Source: Cubamyces lactineus (Eukaryota > Basidiomycota > Agaricomycetes > Polyporales > Polyporaceae). Taken from it: 64,000 nt of DNA. Where the stretch lies: the NCBI GenBank assembly GCA_022376465.1, contig JACDTU010000003.1, positions 2,418,001 through 2,482,000 of the forward strand, read 5' to 3'. The notes under the pieces are model-generated. The model was given only the letters and a program-made list of their open reading frames with translations, was not told where the DNA came from and did not search any database. The position numbers were made by a program, and so were the translations under genes. Below are positions 36,201-48,314 of the stretch, piece by piece (position 1 is the first letter of the stretch; each line of letters starts with the position of its first letter).

Positions 36201-37604
36201 TCGGCCTCGCTGCACCCACCGCGCTCCTCGTGGGCTCAGGATTGGCTGCGAAGTACGGCATTCTCGCTCGTGGTGGCGGTGAAGCCTTCCAGGAGGCCGC
36301 GCAGCTCGACATCATCGTCTTCGACAAGACTGGGACGCTCACGGAAGGCGGTGAGCCGAAGGTCACCGATGCGGAGCTCTTCCTCGACAACGCATTCTTC
36401 GGTCTGTCGGAAACCGACGTTCTCGGTATGGCTATGGAGATCGAATCCGCGAGCTCGCATCCACTTGCGACCGCGATCCGCAGCTACTGTGAGGAGAAGC
36501 GCGTGGACGCGCCGATGGTGTCGAACGTGGAGGAGACTCCCGGTCGCGGGCTCAAGGCATCCTTCACAAAACTGCGGTGCACAGCGATCATCGGTAACGA
36601 AGCGTGGCTGGAAGCACACCGCTGTTCAATCGATGGCAAGCTCTCTCAGCTGCTTCAATCGTGGAAGGGCGAAGGGAAGAGCGTTGTCCTCCTTGCTGTT
36701 TGCCCTGATGGAAGCGAGGCTTACACTGCCGTCGCCGCCTTTGCCATCTCCGACGCCATCAGGCCAGAGGCGAAGGAGGTACTCTCGCGTCTGCGAAGTC
36801 GCGGCATCGGTACGTGGATGATATCGGGAGACAACGCTGTGACTGCCAGAGCAGTCGCGAAGTCCGTGGGCATACCGGAGACGAATGTCATCGCGGAGGT
36901 TCTCCCTCATCAAAAGGTCCGTCCACTTTGCATCGCCTTCATCAGCTGGTGTTGAGATTATCACATAGGCGGAGAAGATCCAATGGCTACAACAAGTGGG
37001 GAGTAAGCGTCCTCAGCGCGGCCTTTCAAGACTTTTTGGACGCCGTAGGCTCAACGAGCGTTGCGTAGTGGCTATGGTCGGCGATGGTATCAACGATGCT
37101 CCGGTGCGCATACTGCCGCACTAATATCATGATACACCTGAAGCTAACACGTCCAATGTAGGCTCTGACTGCGGCCGACGTCGGCATTGCCATCGGTTCA
37201 GGAAGCGACGTAGCGATCTCGAGCGCGTCGTTCATCCTCGTCTCGTCTAACCTCAGGAGTCTCCTGACGCTCTCCGACTTATCGCGAACTGTATTTAATC
37301 GTGTCAAGTTCAACTTCGTGAGTATTGGCTTGATGACTTCTCGCAAACGCATGCTCACGTCGACGGTAGTTCTGGGCTTCGATATACAATATTGTAGCAT
37401 TGCCTATCGCGGCTGGAGTCATATACCCCGCCGGGCATGCAAGGCTGCCCCCTGTGTGGGCATCGCTCGCCATGGCATTATCGTAAGTGGCCGCTCGTCT
37501 CATGTTACCTTCAACATGGGTTCTGATATGAACTCCGTAGATCTGTATCTGTCGTGTGTAGCTCCCTTCTCCTGAGGCTGTATCGCGAACCTAAGCTCTC
37601 TTGA
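33241..37604 (+). CDS. CCC2: Cu(I)-transporting P1B-type ATPase (CCC2-like), intact copy
   Basis: Trans-Golgi copper pump that loads secreted cuproenzymes such as laccases and multicopper ferroxidase. About 1,260 residues in 11 exons. Four N-terminal heavy-metal domains carry MHCGSC (joined across the first intron), MTCASC, MTCASC and MFCPHC. Eight membrane segments follow, with the actuator motif LTGES, the channel motif ACPCG, the phosphorylation motif DKTGTLTEGGEPK, SSHPL in the nucleotide domain and GDGINDAP. The last exon ends LRLYREPKLS. All introns keep frame. It lies head-to-head, 8.5 kb apart, with the damaged paralogue at 21131-24730; the two share intron positions and, by eye, most residues in the catalytic half. 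This copy is the functional one. Confidence 0.93.
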
Positions 37605-37765
37605 TCATGATCGTTGTTGTACATCTCGCATTGTATCTATACACTCATGCAGTCCTAGTCAACGTTCCGCTACTTGTATGCATAGTGAGAGGTACTTGCC
37701 GGAGGGGCGTAATCATTCGGAGCGTGACCTATGGATCTGACGGGGAATGAGCAGGTCTCAGTCCC

Positions 37766-40056
37766 TCACGGTAAGTAGCAAGGCCGAGGTTGAAGCGGTG
37801 CCGGTGTACAAATGACAGGCAAGGGCGGCTGGTAGGGCGGCTGGTCTCCGTTTTTCTGTAGAACCATCGATACCAGGGCGCGCAAAGCAGGTGGCTCCTC
37901 ATATCGGTCTCGCAACATCGGGAACGACCTTCCGCGCACAGAGGTTACGGAACGGTACACGATCTCAGGTCCGTCTTGCCTTCCCAGCCAATCCGACGCC
38001 CTTGCAAGACGGAGCACGAGCTCGGGTGTGACAAAGCCTAGAGGAAGCTGCTCGTGAAGCTCCTTGAGCACCGGGGACAGTCTCTGGATGAATGAAGCCA
38101 AGCGCTTTCGAGGCGTCATCGTTTTGTAGTTGCCAGGATCGGACAAGAAGTGATGCAGGTCCAGAAGTGCACCCCGAAGGTGTTCCAGGATGAAGTCCCG
38201 CTCTTTGGCGGATACAAAGCCGTACTTTGGCCGGACCACACAGACGGCCAGAAACATGATTTGAGTGCAGATGTGCTCGCTCGTTGGGTAGGTCTCTGGA
38301 GATACCGAGCCCCATACGATGAGAGGTGACGACCTTAGGGCTGTGATGACTGCCCCACATTACACTAAATTAACGACGATACATGCCAGCCTGTGAATGG
38401 ACACACCTTGGCGTGCCCCTGCTCCGTGATTGGTTTCCGCGCACAAGTCCTGAGAGAGCGTAGTGTTGAAGCTTGCAATGCTGAATTGCCCAATGACGGC
38501 GGCCGCGGCGATAGAGCGCACGTCGGGATTCAGCCGTCCTTTTATCATCGGTGCGAGAATACGGAACAACCTCTCCCTGCAATGCCAATTATCTGGGCGT
38601 ATCGAGACGCGAAGGTCGTCGAGCACCCGTTGAACGGCACCCGAGCAATCCGTGATAGCCTGGTTTCGAGCGCGCATAGAACCATGCTGCGGGGCCTTCA
38701 GGTCATAGCACGCCTTTGTGTACACATCGAGGACGTCGAGGATGAGGTTAGCCTTCATATCGTTCCTTCCGGAATCAGCCCAGGAGCGCCCATTGGAGAA
38801 TAGAAGTCGGCTTAGGGCATTGATAGCCTGCAGTGGAGGCAAAGTCTGAATACACGGTCTTGCGACCCGGTCCAAGAAACCATCGCCCAGCACTTGCGCA
38901 TCGGCTGCTTCGATCACCCGCTGATCGTAGTAGTCAGACGAAGACTCCAGAACTTCTCTCTCGATGACGGTCCAATCCTGGCCCTTCCTCTGGGAAGAAA
39001 ATGGGCGACCCAGGTCGCACCACAGGTCGTACCAAAGCGATGTCTGGAGGCCGGAAGTTTTGTGGGCTCGTAGCGCACGCTTTGAAAGCTGTTGGGCGGC
39101 GCGTTTGAACAATACTATGCTGAGGGCCTGAGGAGACCTGTAGCAACAGTCCTTGAAGAACGCAGGAGCAACGATTGTAGCGATCGTGAATGCGAGAAGG
39201 ATTCCAACGAGTGCCGACACTGTGATGGCGACAGCGCGGTGCAAGGTCCACAGCAGAACTAGCAGGCCCGCAAAAAACAGCACGGACGCAAGCTGCAAGA
39301 GGAGAGGAAGCGTGGAGACGATGGTGTCCACATGCCACTTCAGGAGGCTGTCATGGCGGAACTGACGCAGACGCGCGACCTCGCGGGATGTCCCGTACAG
39401 GCCAAGTTCGGCTTCATGCAGCCATTGCTTGACCATCATGCCTACGAATGCTGCCGAGAGGCTGCATACGAGACTAGAAAACCAGAGGGTATTGATCCAG
39501 ATGGCCGACCAGGGGGCACGGAACGGCGGCGATTCGCCTCCGGCTGAGAACCCCTGTAAAAGGGTAGAGGACCGTGATGTGTCGGAGGAATTGGTCAACT
39601 GTAACGATAGCTGCATGAGAAGTGCATTGGTAGTGTCCGTCGCCTGGGGCTGGAGTTCGCTGTACGACTCGACGTTGAAGGCAGTGAGAACTGCGGAGAA
39701 GAGACCAGCCTGTAAGGCTAAGTTAACTCTCCGTTCCCACTACCACTGAGCGACTCTGCTGCCGGTAAACGTACGTAGACCAGCAGAGTGTCGATCTCTG
39801 CTTTCCATCGCTTCACTATTTCGGAATTATATTCTTTGACCACCTTGGCGCATTCCCTCCAGGCTTCGGCAACATCCATGTCAGGCTGGTCCTGCTGGGC
39901 TTGGTCATGATGATGAGTAGGTTTGAGAGCAGCAGTCCCAACCTGGATAGAGGGTATCCTTGGATTAAAACTATATGATGGTATCGTTGTAACACGAATA
40001 CATACTGTAGTGTCCGTCTGAGTGCCACCTCGGCCGGAATAAGTCGGACGCTCCAT
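37766..40056 (-). CDS. DUF6535 membrane protein of basidiomycetes
   Basis: Unknown function. About 700 residues in four exons, with the ATG at 40056 (MERPTYSGRGGTQTDTT). The first half has the DUF6535 pattern: WKAEIDTLLVYAGLFSAVLT (first membrane segment), FNVESYSELQPQATDTTNAL, ALMQLSLQLTNSS, IWINTLWFSSLVCSLSAAF, then VKQWLHEAEL, the RxRQFRHDSLLKWHV stretch and two more strongly hydrophobic helices near 39250-39340. The second half is alpha-helical and soluble-looking, and ends PLQPRPCYLP. Introns fall at about 38340-38390 (GTGTGTCC..GGGCAG), 39717-39777 and 39960-40004. The family is expanded in agaricomycetes and often found as tandem or orphan copies. It converges on the copper ATPase with 161 bases between stops. 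Confidence 0.8.
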
Positions 40057-40592
40057 CGTTGTAGCTGCAGTTGGTGCAAGATGGGTGCAGAAAGCTGGTT
40101 CCTGATATACTCGAGACCTGGGGCGCACTGGGCGATGCAAAAACCGGGTATGGAACAAACCTTGCGGCGTAGGCCGATGCCGCTTCGCGAGCCTTCCGTG
40201 AGATCAGGCTATTCAATCGGTTCCCCGGGATCTTTGCACGGTTGCCCCGCTCGGGCGATACCCTGATAGCAGCACTGGCACAGGGTCTAGCGATTGCTTA
40301 CCGCCATCTTACCTCCAAGCACCCTGACGGCACATGTACCGCCCGCACGTCCATGGCAGGCAGGATAGCTACTGTGCCGTGGGAAGTCGCATATTGAATG
40401 AATCGTAGTGGCGCCCAAACGTGACACCTGTTTGCTATAGTGTTTGGTCATAGAGCAGTAGAAAGCAGACAATACGACTCGCGGGTGTGGCCGTCGGTCG
40501 ACTATAGTACATACAATGATAAGCCAAGCAGGCGAGAGATCGGTAGGCAAGTTAATTTTGTCAGGCTACGGGGTCTCATCCATCACTCTGCT
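40057..40592. other. Intergenic region, no gene seen
   Basis: About 540 bases upstream of the DUF6535 gene and downstream of the P450. Both genes read leftward. Short frames only, with no motif or RNA gene recognised. Confidence 0.35.
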
Positions 40593-43302
40593 TCACGCAG
40601 TCGGATCGACCTCCTCCATCTTGACCCACAATCCGCCCTACCAAATTGCCTCTGTGATGAGCTAGAGCCCTCTAGACAGGATGAGAAGTGAAACTTACAT
40701 GAGCGTACAAAGTGAAATGCGACTTCGGGAAGATCTGCTCCTTGCCCTTCCGGCCTGGCGCCTCCTTCCACTCCGCAGGCGGCAGGGTGTCGGGCGGCTG
40801 CGCGGTCAGGTCGAGCGACACGGACGAGAAGTTCTGCAGCAGGCGGATCATGAAGAACGACATCTCGTTGTATGCGAACTATTTGCACGCCATAAGCCTC
40901 TGCGTGTGCGCCGACGATGGTGGAAGGGAGAGGGATGAGACGTACCTGCTGGCCGAGACAGATGCGCGGGCCGCCGTTGAAGGGCAAGAAGATGAACGGG
41001 TTCGGGACGAGGTACTTCCCAACGCGCTCGTCCAAGAATCGATCGGGGTCGAATTGATCGGCTACGGCCGAAAGTCAGTGTCGAGAGAACGTATGAAACG
41101 CTGTGGTCGCATACCAGTCGGTCCCCAATGCTTAGCGTCGCGGTGCATGTTGAAGATAGAGTAGGAGATACTAAGTCACAGGTCAGACCACTTTAGGTTT
41201 GAATGTGTACGACGGCTCTTACGCGGTCTTCGGAGGTATGTAGATAGGCTTGCCTTGAGGATCGGGGTTCGGCAGGATACCCTCATTGATCGAGAATCTA
41301 TAGCAATGTTAGTACTCTATTTGTGGGTTAGGCGTTTTGCAGCGACGTGCCGAATATCGAAAGGTCTAGCCCAAATGAACATCATCAACACCAGTACAAC
41401 ACATGAACAGTTACAGATAGACTTACACAGGAGGATAGAGACGGAGCGTCTCTAAACGTGGTTGGTCAGATACGGCCCTTCCGGAAGTAGAGCGGCGCTA
41501 TTCACCGTTGAGGAAAGCACGAAGATACTTCATGTTGCGAATGTCCTCGTACGTCGGGCGACGAGCCGGACCAACGTGCTCCAAGATCTCTTCGCGCAGG
41601 CGCTTCATGACGGCGGGGTGCTGGCACAATAGGTATACGCCAAACGTCAGAGCAGCAGCCGTCTGTCGAGCAAGTGTCAGAAAGCCCGTTCGAAGTCCAT
41701 TGTGAGGAATCAAACCCACCGTGTCTCTGCCAGCGAGCAAGATATTCAAAGTCTCGTCGTGAAGGATGGCACGATCTACGGCATAGGATGAGACTCGTCC
41801 TAGTGGATGCTAAGTTGTACCATCTCACCAGACGTCTGCTTGACCAATTGATCCAACAACGTCTCGTCGTCCTGGCTTTCTTTCTCGTCCAGGTCCTTCT
41901 CGCCCTGGAGCCGTTCCTCCTTCTTGCGCAGCGCCTCCTGCAGGATCGGCTCAATGAACGCATCGACGACCGCCATGTGCTCGTCCGTCGACGTCTTGAA
42001 GATCTCCTTCAGCGGCCAGACCCAGCCAAGGCGCGGGCGCTCTGACACGATGCGCTGAGCCATCCCGAACGCGTGGGCGAATCGCTCGGACGGAGATTGC
42101 TCATCGCTGGAAGCAAAGGGGGAAAGGCCGTGCGGGTAGGGGAGGGAGGCGTCGAGACTGTGCACGCATGTCCCGAAGAGGAACTCTGTGGCAGAGTCGA
42201 GCGTGAAACGAGAGATGAGGTCCTAGACGGTCAAGGGGGTTAGCATCACTGCATACCCTGTGAGGGAGGGTTACACGGCAGGGCCTACCTGGAAGTCAAA
42301 GGCAATGTTGGACCGGACGCGCTCCTTGATTTTGTTGAGCGCAGTTTCTGATGGACATCGCGTCAGTATCAGATGAAGATTTCGCGCACCGCCCGGGACT
42401 TGGATTGTACCTGCGTGTCGGTCAAAGAGCTCGAAGTGGCTGATGCGCTCCCTGCTAAAGAAAGGACGAGACATAGAGCGATGGAACCTGGTAGTGCGGA
42501 CATAGTGAGTACCCCGCACCATCCGCAGCCAATGAAACCTCATCTCACTTCCATAGGTCGCCTGAAGACGTTGTGACTGTGAGCATAGGTTTCACTGAGT
42601 TGGTGCACTCCTTCCTCACCGTCCGCATTGAACACGCCTGTCCCGAACAGCGAGTCGGTGTAGTCGTGGAACATCTCGCCTTGACCCTAGTCAGTTGTAA
42701 TCGTTAATCTTCCATTTTACCACAAACCTTTCTCATAGTTGGCGAAGTCCGTAGCCAACACGGTCTACTCACACCAGGAATGGTTACTGTACTGTATCAC
42801 CACAAAGGTACCTACAGGTGCACCCACCTTCACTACATTGGGGTCCGTAGTGCCATATGCAACGTCCCAAAAGATCTTGTACTGGAACAATGGGCCGCAC
42901 ATGTCGGCCCCAATGTCAAACATGTCCGCTACTGAGGGTGAGCGCTGGACGGCTGCTACAGGACTGAACATGCAGCTCACAAGGATAGCCGACTGTGAAA
43001 GCCTCAATGATGCCACGCAGGACATCCTTGTTCCCAAATTCCTTGCCCACAAGGTCGGGAGGGAGAGTGGCCCCCAACGCGGCAGCACGCAGGCGGAAGC
43101 GCCTGAACTTGAGCCACACATGGACCGTGTAGATCAAAGGTCCACTGAGGATTGCTGCGACAACCCAGAACCAGGTCGGAAGTATGACCTCGCGCGCATG
43201 AAGAATTCGGCTGATCGAATACACCGCGAACGGTGGCGCGCTGATGAGGAGGAGATGGCGCACAAGAAACGGCACGCCGGGGGGTAGAGACTTGAGCTTC
43301 AT
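40593..43302 (-). CDS. Cytochrome P450, CYP63-like
   Basis: Membrane-bound monooxygenase. About 620 residues in some 14 exons. The N-terminus has a Pro-rich entry ([20 protein letters not shown]) and a second hydrophobic helix near residues 40-60. Later motifs are [35 protein letters not shown], the I-helix AGRDT with a following Thr, the ExxR pair split by an intron (NGE / TLRLYPP), and the heme loop [15 protein letters not shown] around 40950-41000. The final exon is best joined so that the protein ends [18 protein letters not shown]. In Phanerochaete, CYP63 enzymes oxidise n-alkanes and long-chain and aromatic compounds; the substrate here is inferred only from the family. No reductase partner lies nearby. 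Confidence 0.85.
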
Positions 43303-44512
43303 GGTGGCCGCTGGCAGGACGGGCGGGGGCGGTCAACGGAGCGCAGTTGGGGAAGAAGCGTGCTTAAAGAACTTGATAAGTTTCGCGTGATGAACACGGG
43401 TCGCATATGATTCTGGCCAGCGGTGTTGCCCCATGGGATCCCTGGCTGGTCAAGCGACCAACATAGTGTCTGAGACTGCTCCCGGCCATGTCCCACGCAC
43501 CAATTCTGGCAAAGCCTCTGCGTGATGACCCAGGCTCCCCATTCCATGTCTGCATGCGCGCTCTAATCTTCTTGGAATTGCTGTTATCGCTGCTCGGAAG
43601 CTGCTGCGCGAAGGAGCTTCAACGAGTGCGTGACCAACAGATGGTGGAGAGAGCTTGCGCGGGGGGATGCGGCGGCCTAGAGGTAGTGGGACCCCGGCGA
43701 TTCCCTGGAGGCCGGGCTAACCGGGGTAGGCACCCATAAGCGCCAGAACTTCACTCCAACCACACCAGGAGTCACCGTATATACCCACAAGACGCGACCA
43801 TAAGCATGCACATCGTAAGTAGAGCATGGCCAGTAGATTGACGCATACCTGTCAAATACGACTTGCTGACAGGAACTCAGCCTGCCGACTGACTAAGTTG
43901 GTCATCTCACGGCGAGGGAACATTTGTCAAGATGTCGGAGATGCCATGTACGGACGTATTGCGTCTCCTCGGGCATACCGACTACGCCGAGTCCACTCTC
44001 TCCTCGGCGACTTGTGAACAAGGAAACCAAACACATGTACAGGAGACCCTCGGGACTCGCGCGGAGGCGCCCTGGTAGACTTAAAGTCCACGCATGTGCG
44101 CCATATATAGTGTCTGGGAGGGTTCAAGTTCCAGCCACTCGGCCAATCCTCCAGTCGGTCGAAGAGGCAAGATGGTCGTTGCCCGAGGTATACCGATCCT
44201 GATAGGTAAGCGTAACGGCCCTGCCCGTGGGTGTCCCGCAGGCCGCAGACCGGGCAATACTCACTCACCCAACGCAGCCTGCAAAAGTGGGTGCGTACTG
44301 CCCATCGAGTCAGCACTCGTCCAGCGCACGGCCGCCCAATACAACCTCTCGGACCCACCACATCAACCCGTGTTGTACTTGAGCTCATCGTAGGCTGACG
44401 GTGCATCGCATCCTTACATCCCCACGACCCACCGTCAAGTGTCTCTCACTCGCCGACGACGCTTCTTGCTCCAGAGCAACTTCCTGTTGCGCCCAGATAC
44501 ACATTTAGCAGC
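43303..44512. other. Divergent intergenic region between P450 and F-box gene
   Basis: About 1.2 kb between two start codons facing apart. AT-rich TATA-like stretches occur near 43780 (GTATATACC) and 44100 (CATATATAG). Short overlapping frames have no recognisable protein character. Confidence 0.35.
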
Positions 44513-46042
44513 ATGAGAAGACCGGCCGCGAACCTGCCTCAAGAGATCGTCGATCACGTTGTTGATTACCTTGCCGCGGACGACACCTCCACCAGGACTG
44601 ACCTCACGAGGACTGCACTCGTCGCCCGCGCGTGGTATCTCCCAAGCCAACGACATCTCTACAGAAGACAGCTGTTTGGTCCGCCGATCCAGGACTTTGT
44701 GTCGCGTCTGGAATGGTTCCGTGGAACGCACGGCCAACGAGTCGTTCATCACGTTCGGGAAGTGCAGTTCTGGCGGCTAGACACGGACGAGGGCGCGTTC
44801 TTGCAGTACTGGGCCGCCGCGCTCGCGACATTCCCGAACGTGCAAGAAGTCGGTATTCACTTCCACGATGCCGAACTACAGATGCTGCAAAAAGGTGATG
44901 TCGGGGTACACGACCCCAGCTTCCCTTCCGTGACCACCCTCCGTCTGTCGAACGTCGCGTTCGCGACGTGCCGCAATCTCCTCACATTGATCCAGACTTT
45001 ACCGAACCTCACATCGGTGTATATGGACCGCGAAAAGTGGGCATGTGGCGAGCTCATTGATCGTGAACTGTCGCGATGCTCAGGCAGAAGCGCAGTCTGC
45101 TCGAAGTGCGTGCGATCGTCGCTGAGGAAGTCATACGTTGCTAAACGCATATTTTTTTTTTTACCTCGCAGGAGTCCTATGTGCATAAACTCGGGGCCGA
45201 CGTGCAACGTCCTAGCTCTCCGCCACCTCTCCATCGACTGCACAGAGGGCTTGGATCCTCTAGAGTGCACCGCAAGGCATATCGACATGCGCAAACTCGT
45301 CTCCCTCGACATCGCGCTACCAAGAGGGCTCGGCTGCTCTCCAGCAGGGCTAGTACCATTCCTCTTAGGCGTCTCCCTACCCCGCGCGCCGCAGGACCAC
45401 GTACAAGCCCTCCTCTCCTCAGCAGAAGCCCTCGAAACGCTAGTCTACCGCCTCCCGCCCCATCTCACCCGTAAGCGCGCTTCCCCTCATCTCCCTCCAG
45501 CCACGCGCTTGCTCAGTGCTCACGCCTATTTTGCCCCTGTCTTGGCACGCAACCACGCAATTACGCGGACTTCGAACACAGACCCTGGCCCCGCGCCATC
45601 ATGCCCGCGCCTGCGTCACTTTGCGATCCGCGAGCTCCGGCTGGACCTTTTCGCTCCCACGCCCGACAAGCAGAAGCTGCATTGCTTCCCAGGCGCGCTC
45701 GCGGCGGTCGTGTCGCCGTGCCTGGAGACGGTCGACATCACGCTCGGCGTGTCCGAGGCGGCCCAGCTGGACCACGTCCCGTGGGAAGACGTCGACCGCG
45801 TGCTCGCGGACGCGGAGAAGTTCGCCCAGTTGAGGGAGTGCGCGATCAACGTCGCGATTTTGCAGGTTGGGAGCCAGGGCGGCGGCAGGCGGCGGAAGTT
45901 GGGGAAGGAGAGGCACGCACCTCGGACGGTGACGATGGCGGAGGTTCGCGCTGCGATCGTGGGGCAACTCCCGAGGCTGATGATGCAGGGGAAAGTGGGT
46001 GTATATGAAGCAGAAGATTTTACTGATAGCACAATATACTAG
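44513..46042 (+). CDS. F-box protein, probable SCF substrate adaptor
   Basis: N-terminal F-box-like motif (NLPQEIVDHVVDYLAADD, then LVARAWYLPSQRHLYRR), as in the very expanded agaricomycete F-box families; the rest is leucine-rich helical sequence. The frame is open for 509 codons. Two stretches inside look like introns whose length is a multiple of three. One at about 45103-45171 begins GTGCGTGC, contains an 11-base T run and ends CTCGCAG. One at about 45469-45510 begins GTAAGCGC and ends CTCCAG. If spliced out, the frame continues. The target protein is unknown. Confidence 0.7.
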   Translation: MRRPAANLPQEIVDHVVDYLAADDTSTRTDLTRTALVARAWYLPSQRHLYRRQLFGPPIQDFVSRLEWFRGTHGQRVVHHVREVQFWRLDTDEGAFLQYWAAALATFPNVQEVGIHFHDAELQMLQKGDVGVHDPSFPSVTTLRLSNVAFATCRNLLTLIQTLPNLTSVYMDREKWACGELIDRELSRCSGRSAVCSKCVRSSLRKSYVAKRIFFFLPRRSPMCINSGPTCNVLALRHLSIDCTEGLDPLECTARHIDMRKLVSLDIALPRGLGCSPAGLVPFLLGVSLPRAPQDHVQALLSSAEALETLVYRLPPHLTRKRASPHLPPATRLLSAHAYFAPVLARNHAITRTSNTDPGPAPSCPRLRHFAIRELRLDLFAPTPDKQKLHCFPGALAAVVSPCLETVDITLGVSEAAQLDHVPWEDVDRVLADAEKFAQLRECAINVAILQVGSQGGGRRRKLGKERHAPRTVTMAEVRAAIVGQLPRLMMQGKVGVYEAEDFTDSTIY

Positions 46043-46265
46043 ATAGATGTGATTCAATGTCCAATCGCCATCACGGCTGTACCTCGCTACATATGCAACA
46101 GTCCAAGACTCGACAACGAGCAACCGACGGTTGTCTCTGACCCGAAAACTCAGATAGCGATACCTCAATGCCCTATTCAAGCACGACAAACATCACGCGG
46201 GATATCAAAATGTGCAGGTTACTGTAACTGAAGCACCGAGCAGTCCGAGAAAATAAGTAGTACGA

Positions 46266-48314
46266 TCATAGCACAGCCGCGAGCGCAAGCGCAAGCACCG
46301 TGCTGAACAACCCGACCACGCCCGCCGCGCCACCACCGAGCACGGGCGCCGCGCCGGAGTTGCTGCGGTTCGATCCCTTCGTCGTCGACGCCGGGCTGCT
46401 GTTGTTCGTCGAGTTCGCCGCAGTGTTCGATCCCGAGCCGTTCGCGGCCGCAGCCGAGAAGTCAGGGGCACCAGCGAGGAAGACGACGGCAAGACCGGGG
46501 CCGGGGACTTGGATCGTGCACCCGCCCGAGCAGGAGACGTTCTTGTCGGGGAGGCTGCTCGGGAACGTCGCCGCGACGGGGTTCGCGTCCCCGACGCCGG
46601 CGTACGTCTGTCCGCCCCACGCGAGGTTTGTCTTCTCCGCGAGGGTTGGCGCAGTGAGGTACCGGATCGTGACGGTATCGCTGGACGAGGGCACGAAGCT
46701 CGCGTCGATAGCGAAGTCTGACGTCGCGCCGGACGCGTCCGCAAAGTTGAAGACGACGAGGCTGTGCGCGGTGGGCGCCGCGCCGTCGTAGATGGCGTAC
46801 CCAGCAACGGTCGCGGTCTTGTCCGACATGGAGTTCTTGACGTTGAGGTCGACGACGCGGCTTCCGTTCGTGGAGGCGAGCGCCTCAGCGACAGGGAGCA
46901 TCCCGTAGAAGCTCGGGTTCGTCGTCCAGGCTCCCGCACCGCCGGCAACCGCATCCGGGGGGTCGAAGAGGTTGTAGGTGATACCGCGCTCACGGGTGTG
47001 GATGTATGCGCCCGCATAGCCGATGCTGGCCATTTGGAGCGAGTAGTCCGCCGTCCAGAGGGATGCAGCGAAGGTGTCGGAGATGCCGGGGACACCACCG
47101 CACGAGGCCGTGTTGAACTCGTCCATCAGCACCGGCTTGCGGTTGTTGCTCGAAGCGATGACCTGCAGTCCGTGCTCCTGCCAACGTGCGAGAGAGACGG
47201 CGTTCGCGTGTGCCGTATAGTAGCTGAGGCCGAATTGTGGTTTACCATTGCAGTTGTTCTGCGGGTAGTGCTGGAGCGTAATGTACTTTAAACGTTCCGC
47301 ATACTGATCGAGCCATCCGGACTGGATGAGGGAAGCGAGATCCTGTGGCGATCGAGAATGTTAACGATAACATTCGTGGCAACAGGAGAAGTGGCTTACC
47401 CAGAAACAGCAGATAGTCGGGCCTGCGATCTTGTCCTCCGACAGGACGTCGCCTTGTTGGGTGTGTTCCAAGTTATTGAACACGGTCTGGAAATCCTGGA
47501 AAATGTGTCCCATCAGTCAGGGTCCGTACGTCGCACAATGGTGATCGTGAAAAGCATTGACTTACCCCGATATAGTCGTTGACAGTGTAGTTGGCAATGC
47601 CTGGCCTGTTGCCGTGTGCAGTGTACAAGTCGGGTTCCTGCCAATCGAGGTGAGTGCGCAAATTTTAAGCGAGTGCAGCACATAGATATTACATTTCCCA
47701 ATAACAAGGCGTCCAAGCTGTCACCGAGGGCCTTGGAAGCATCTCCTGCAAGAAGAGGGATGTTCGTGCTGTTGGGCGTCCTCAAACTCAAACCTAACCA
47801 TATGGCGTCAGCTGACGAAGTTTTCCGATCACCTAAGATCGAAGTGCCTACCGACGAGGTACTGGGCCCCTCCCACGGCGGAGCTCATGCCGTTCATGAC
47901 ATCGAAAAGCTGGGGACCATAGTCCACCGGCTGATCGTCGAAGTCGGCATTGGGGTCGGTGAACTGGATGATCTGCTGCTGGTTGGGCACGTAGGTAGAG
48001 CTATCCATAGAGTTGCCGCCCAGCCTGAGGCGCAGAGGCTGCCCGGAGGCGCGGGCCTTGAGCGTAGAGAGATACTTCACAACAGGCTGAGGGATCTGGT
48101 CCGTAGTGTTACCAAAATAGTAGTTTATAAACGACAGCTCGAGCGAGATGCCCAAAAAGTTGGAGTAGACCACATTGGCATCGGAGCCGGGAGGGCTAGA
48201 GGGCGGAGAAAGCGCGATCGCGGCGAGCGCAGGCTGGACAAAAAGCGGAGAAGCAATGCATAGCAAATGAAGCAGCGCAGAAAATGGCCGCGAAAGCGCA
48301 GCGGGACGGGCCAT
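46266..48314 (-). CDS. Secreted GH79 beta-glucuronidase-type glycoside hydrolase, likely GPI-anchored
   Basis: Family GH79 clan A retaining glycosidase; fungal members act on 4-O-methyl-glucuronic or glucuronic acid side chains of proteoglycan or hemicellulose. About 560 residues in seven exons. A signal peptide precedes the mature part (LLHLLCIASPLFVQPALA). The TIM-barrel start is NFLGISLELSFINYYFGN, with RLRLGGNSMD next. The acid/base Glu is in GNEPDLY (the GN/EPD join falls at an intron) and the nucleophile in VLMDEFNTASCGG. The beta domain follows to GGCTIQVPGPGLAVVFL. The C-terminus is Ser/Thr/Asn-rich and then wholly hydrophobic (GGGAAGVVGLFSTVLALAL), as in a GPI-anchor signal. A TATA box (TATATAA) at 48431-48437 lies about 120 bases upstream of the ATG. 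Confidence 0.86.

Noticed and set aside
45147..45160. T homopolymer in the F-box gene as a sequencing frameshift.
   Set aside because: Frame is kept through it, and it sits in a likely intron polypyrimidine tract before CTCGCAG.
46764..47291. Plus-strand frame of 175 codons.
   Set aside because: Antisense of the GH79 catalytic exon that contains the conserved nucleophile motif.
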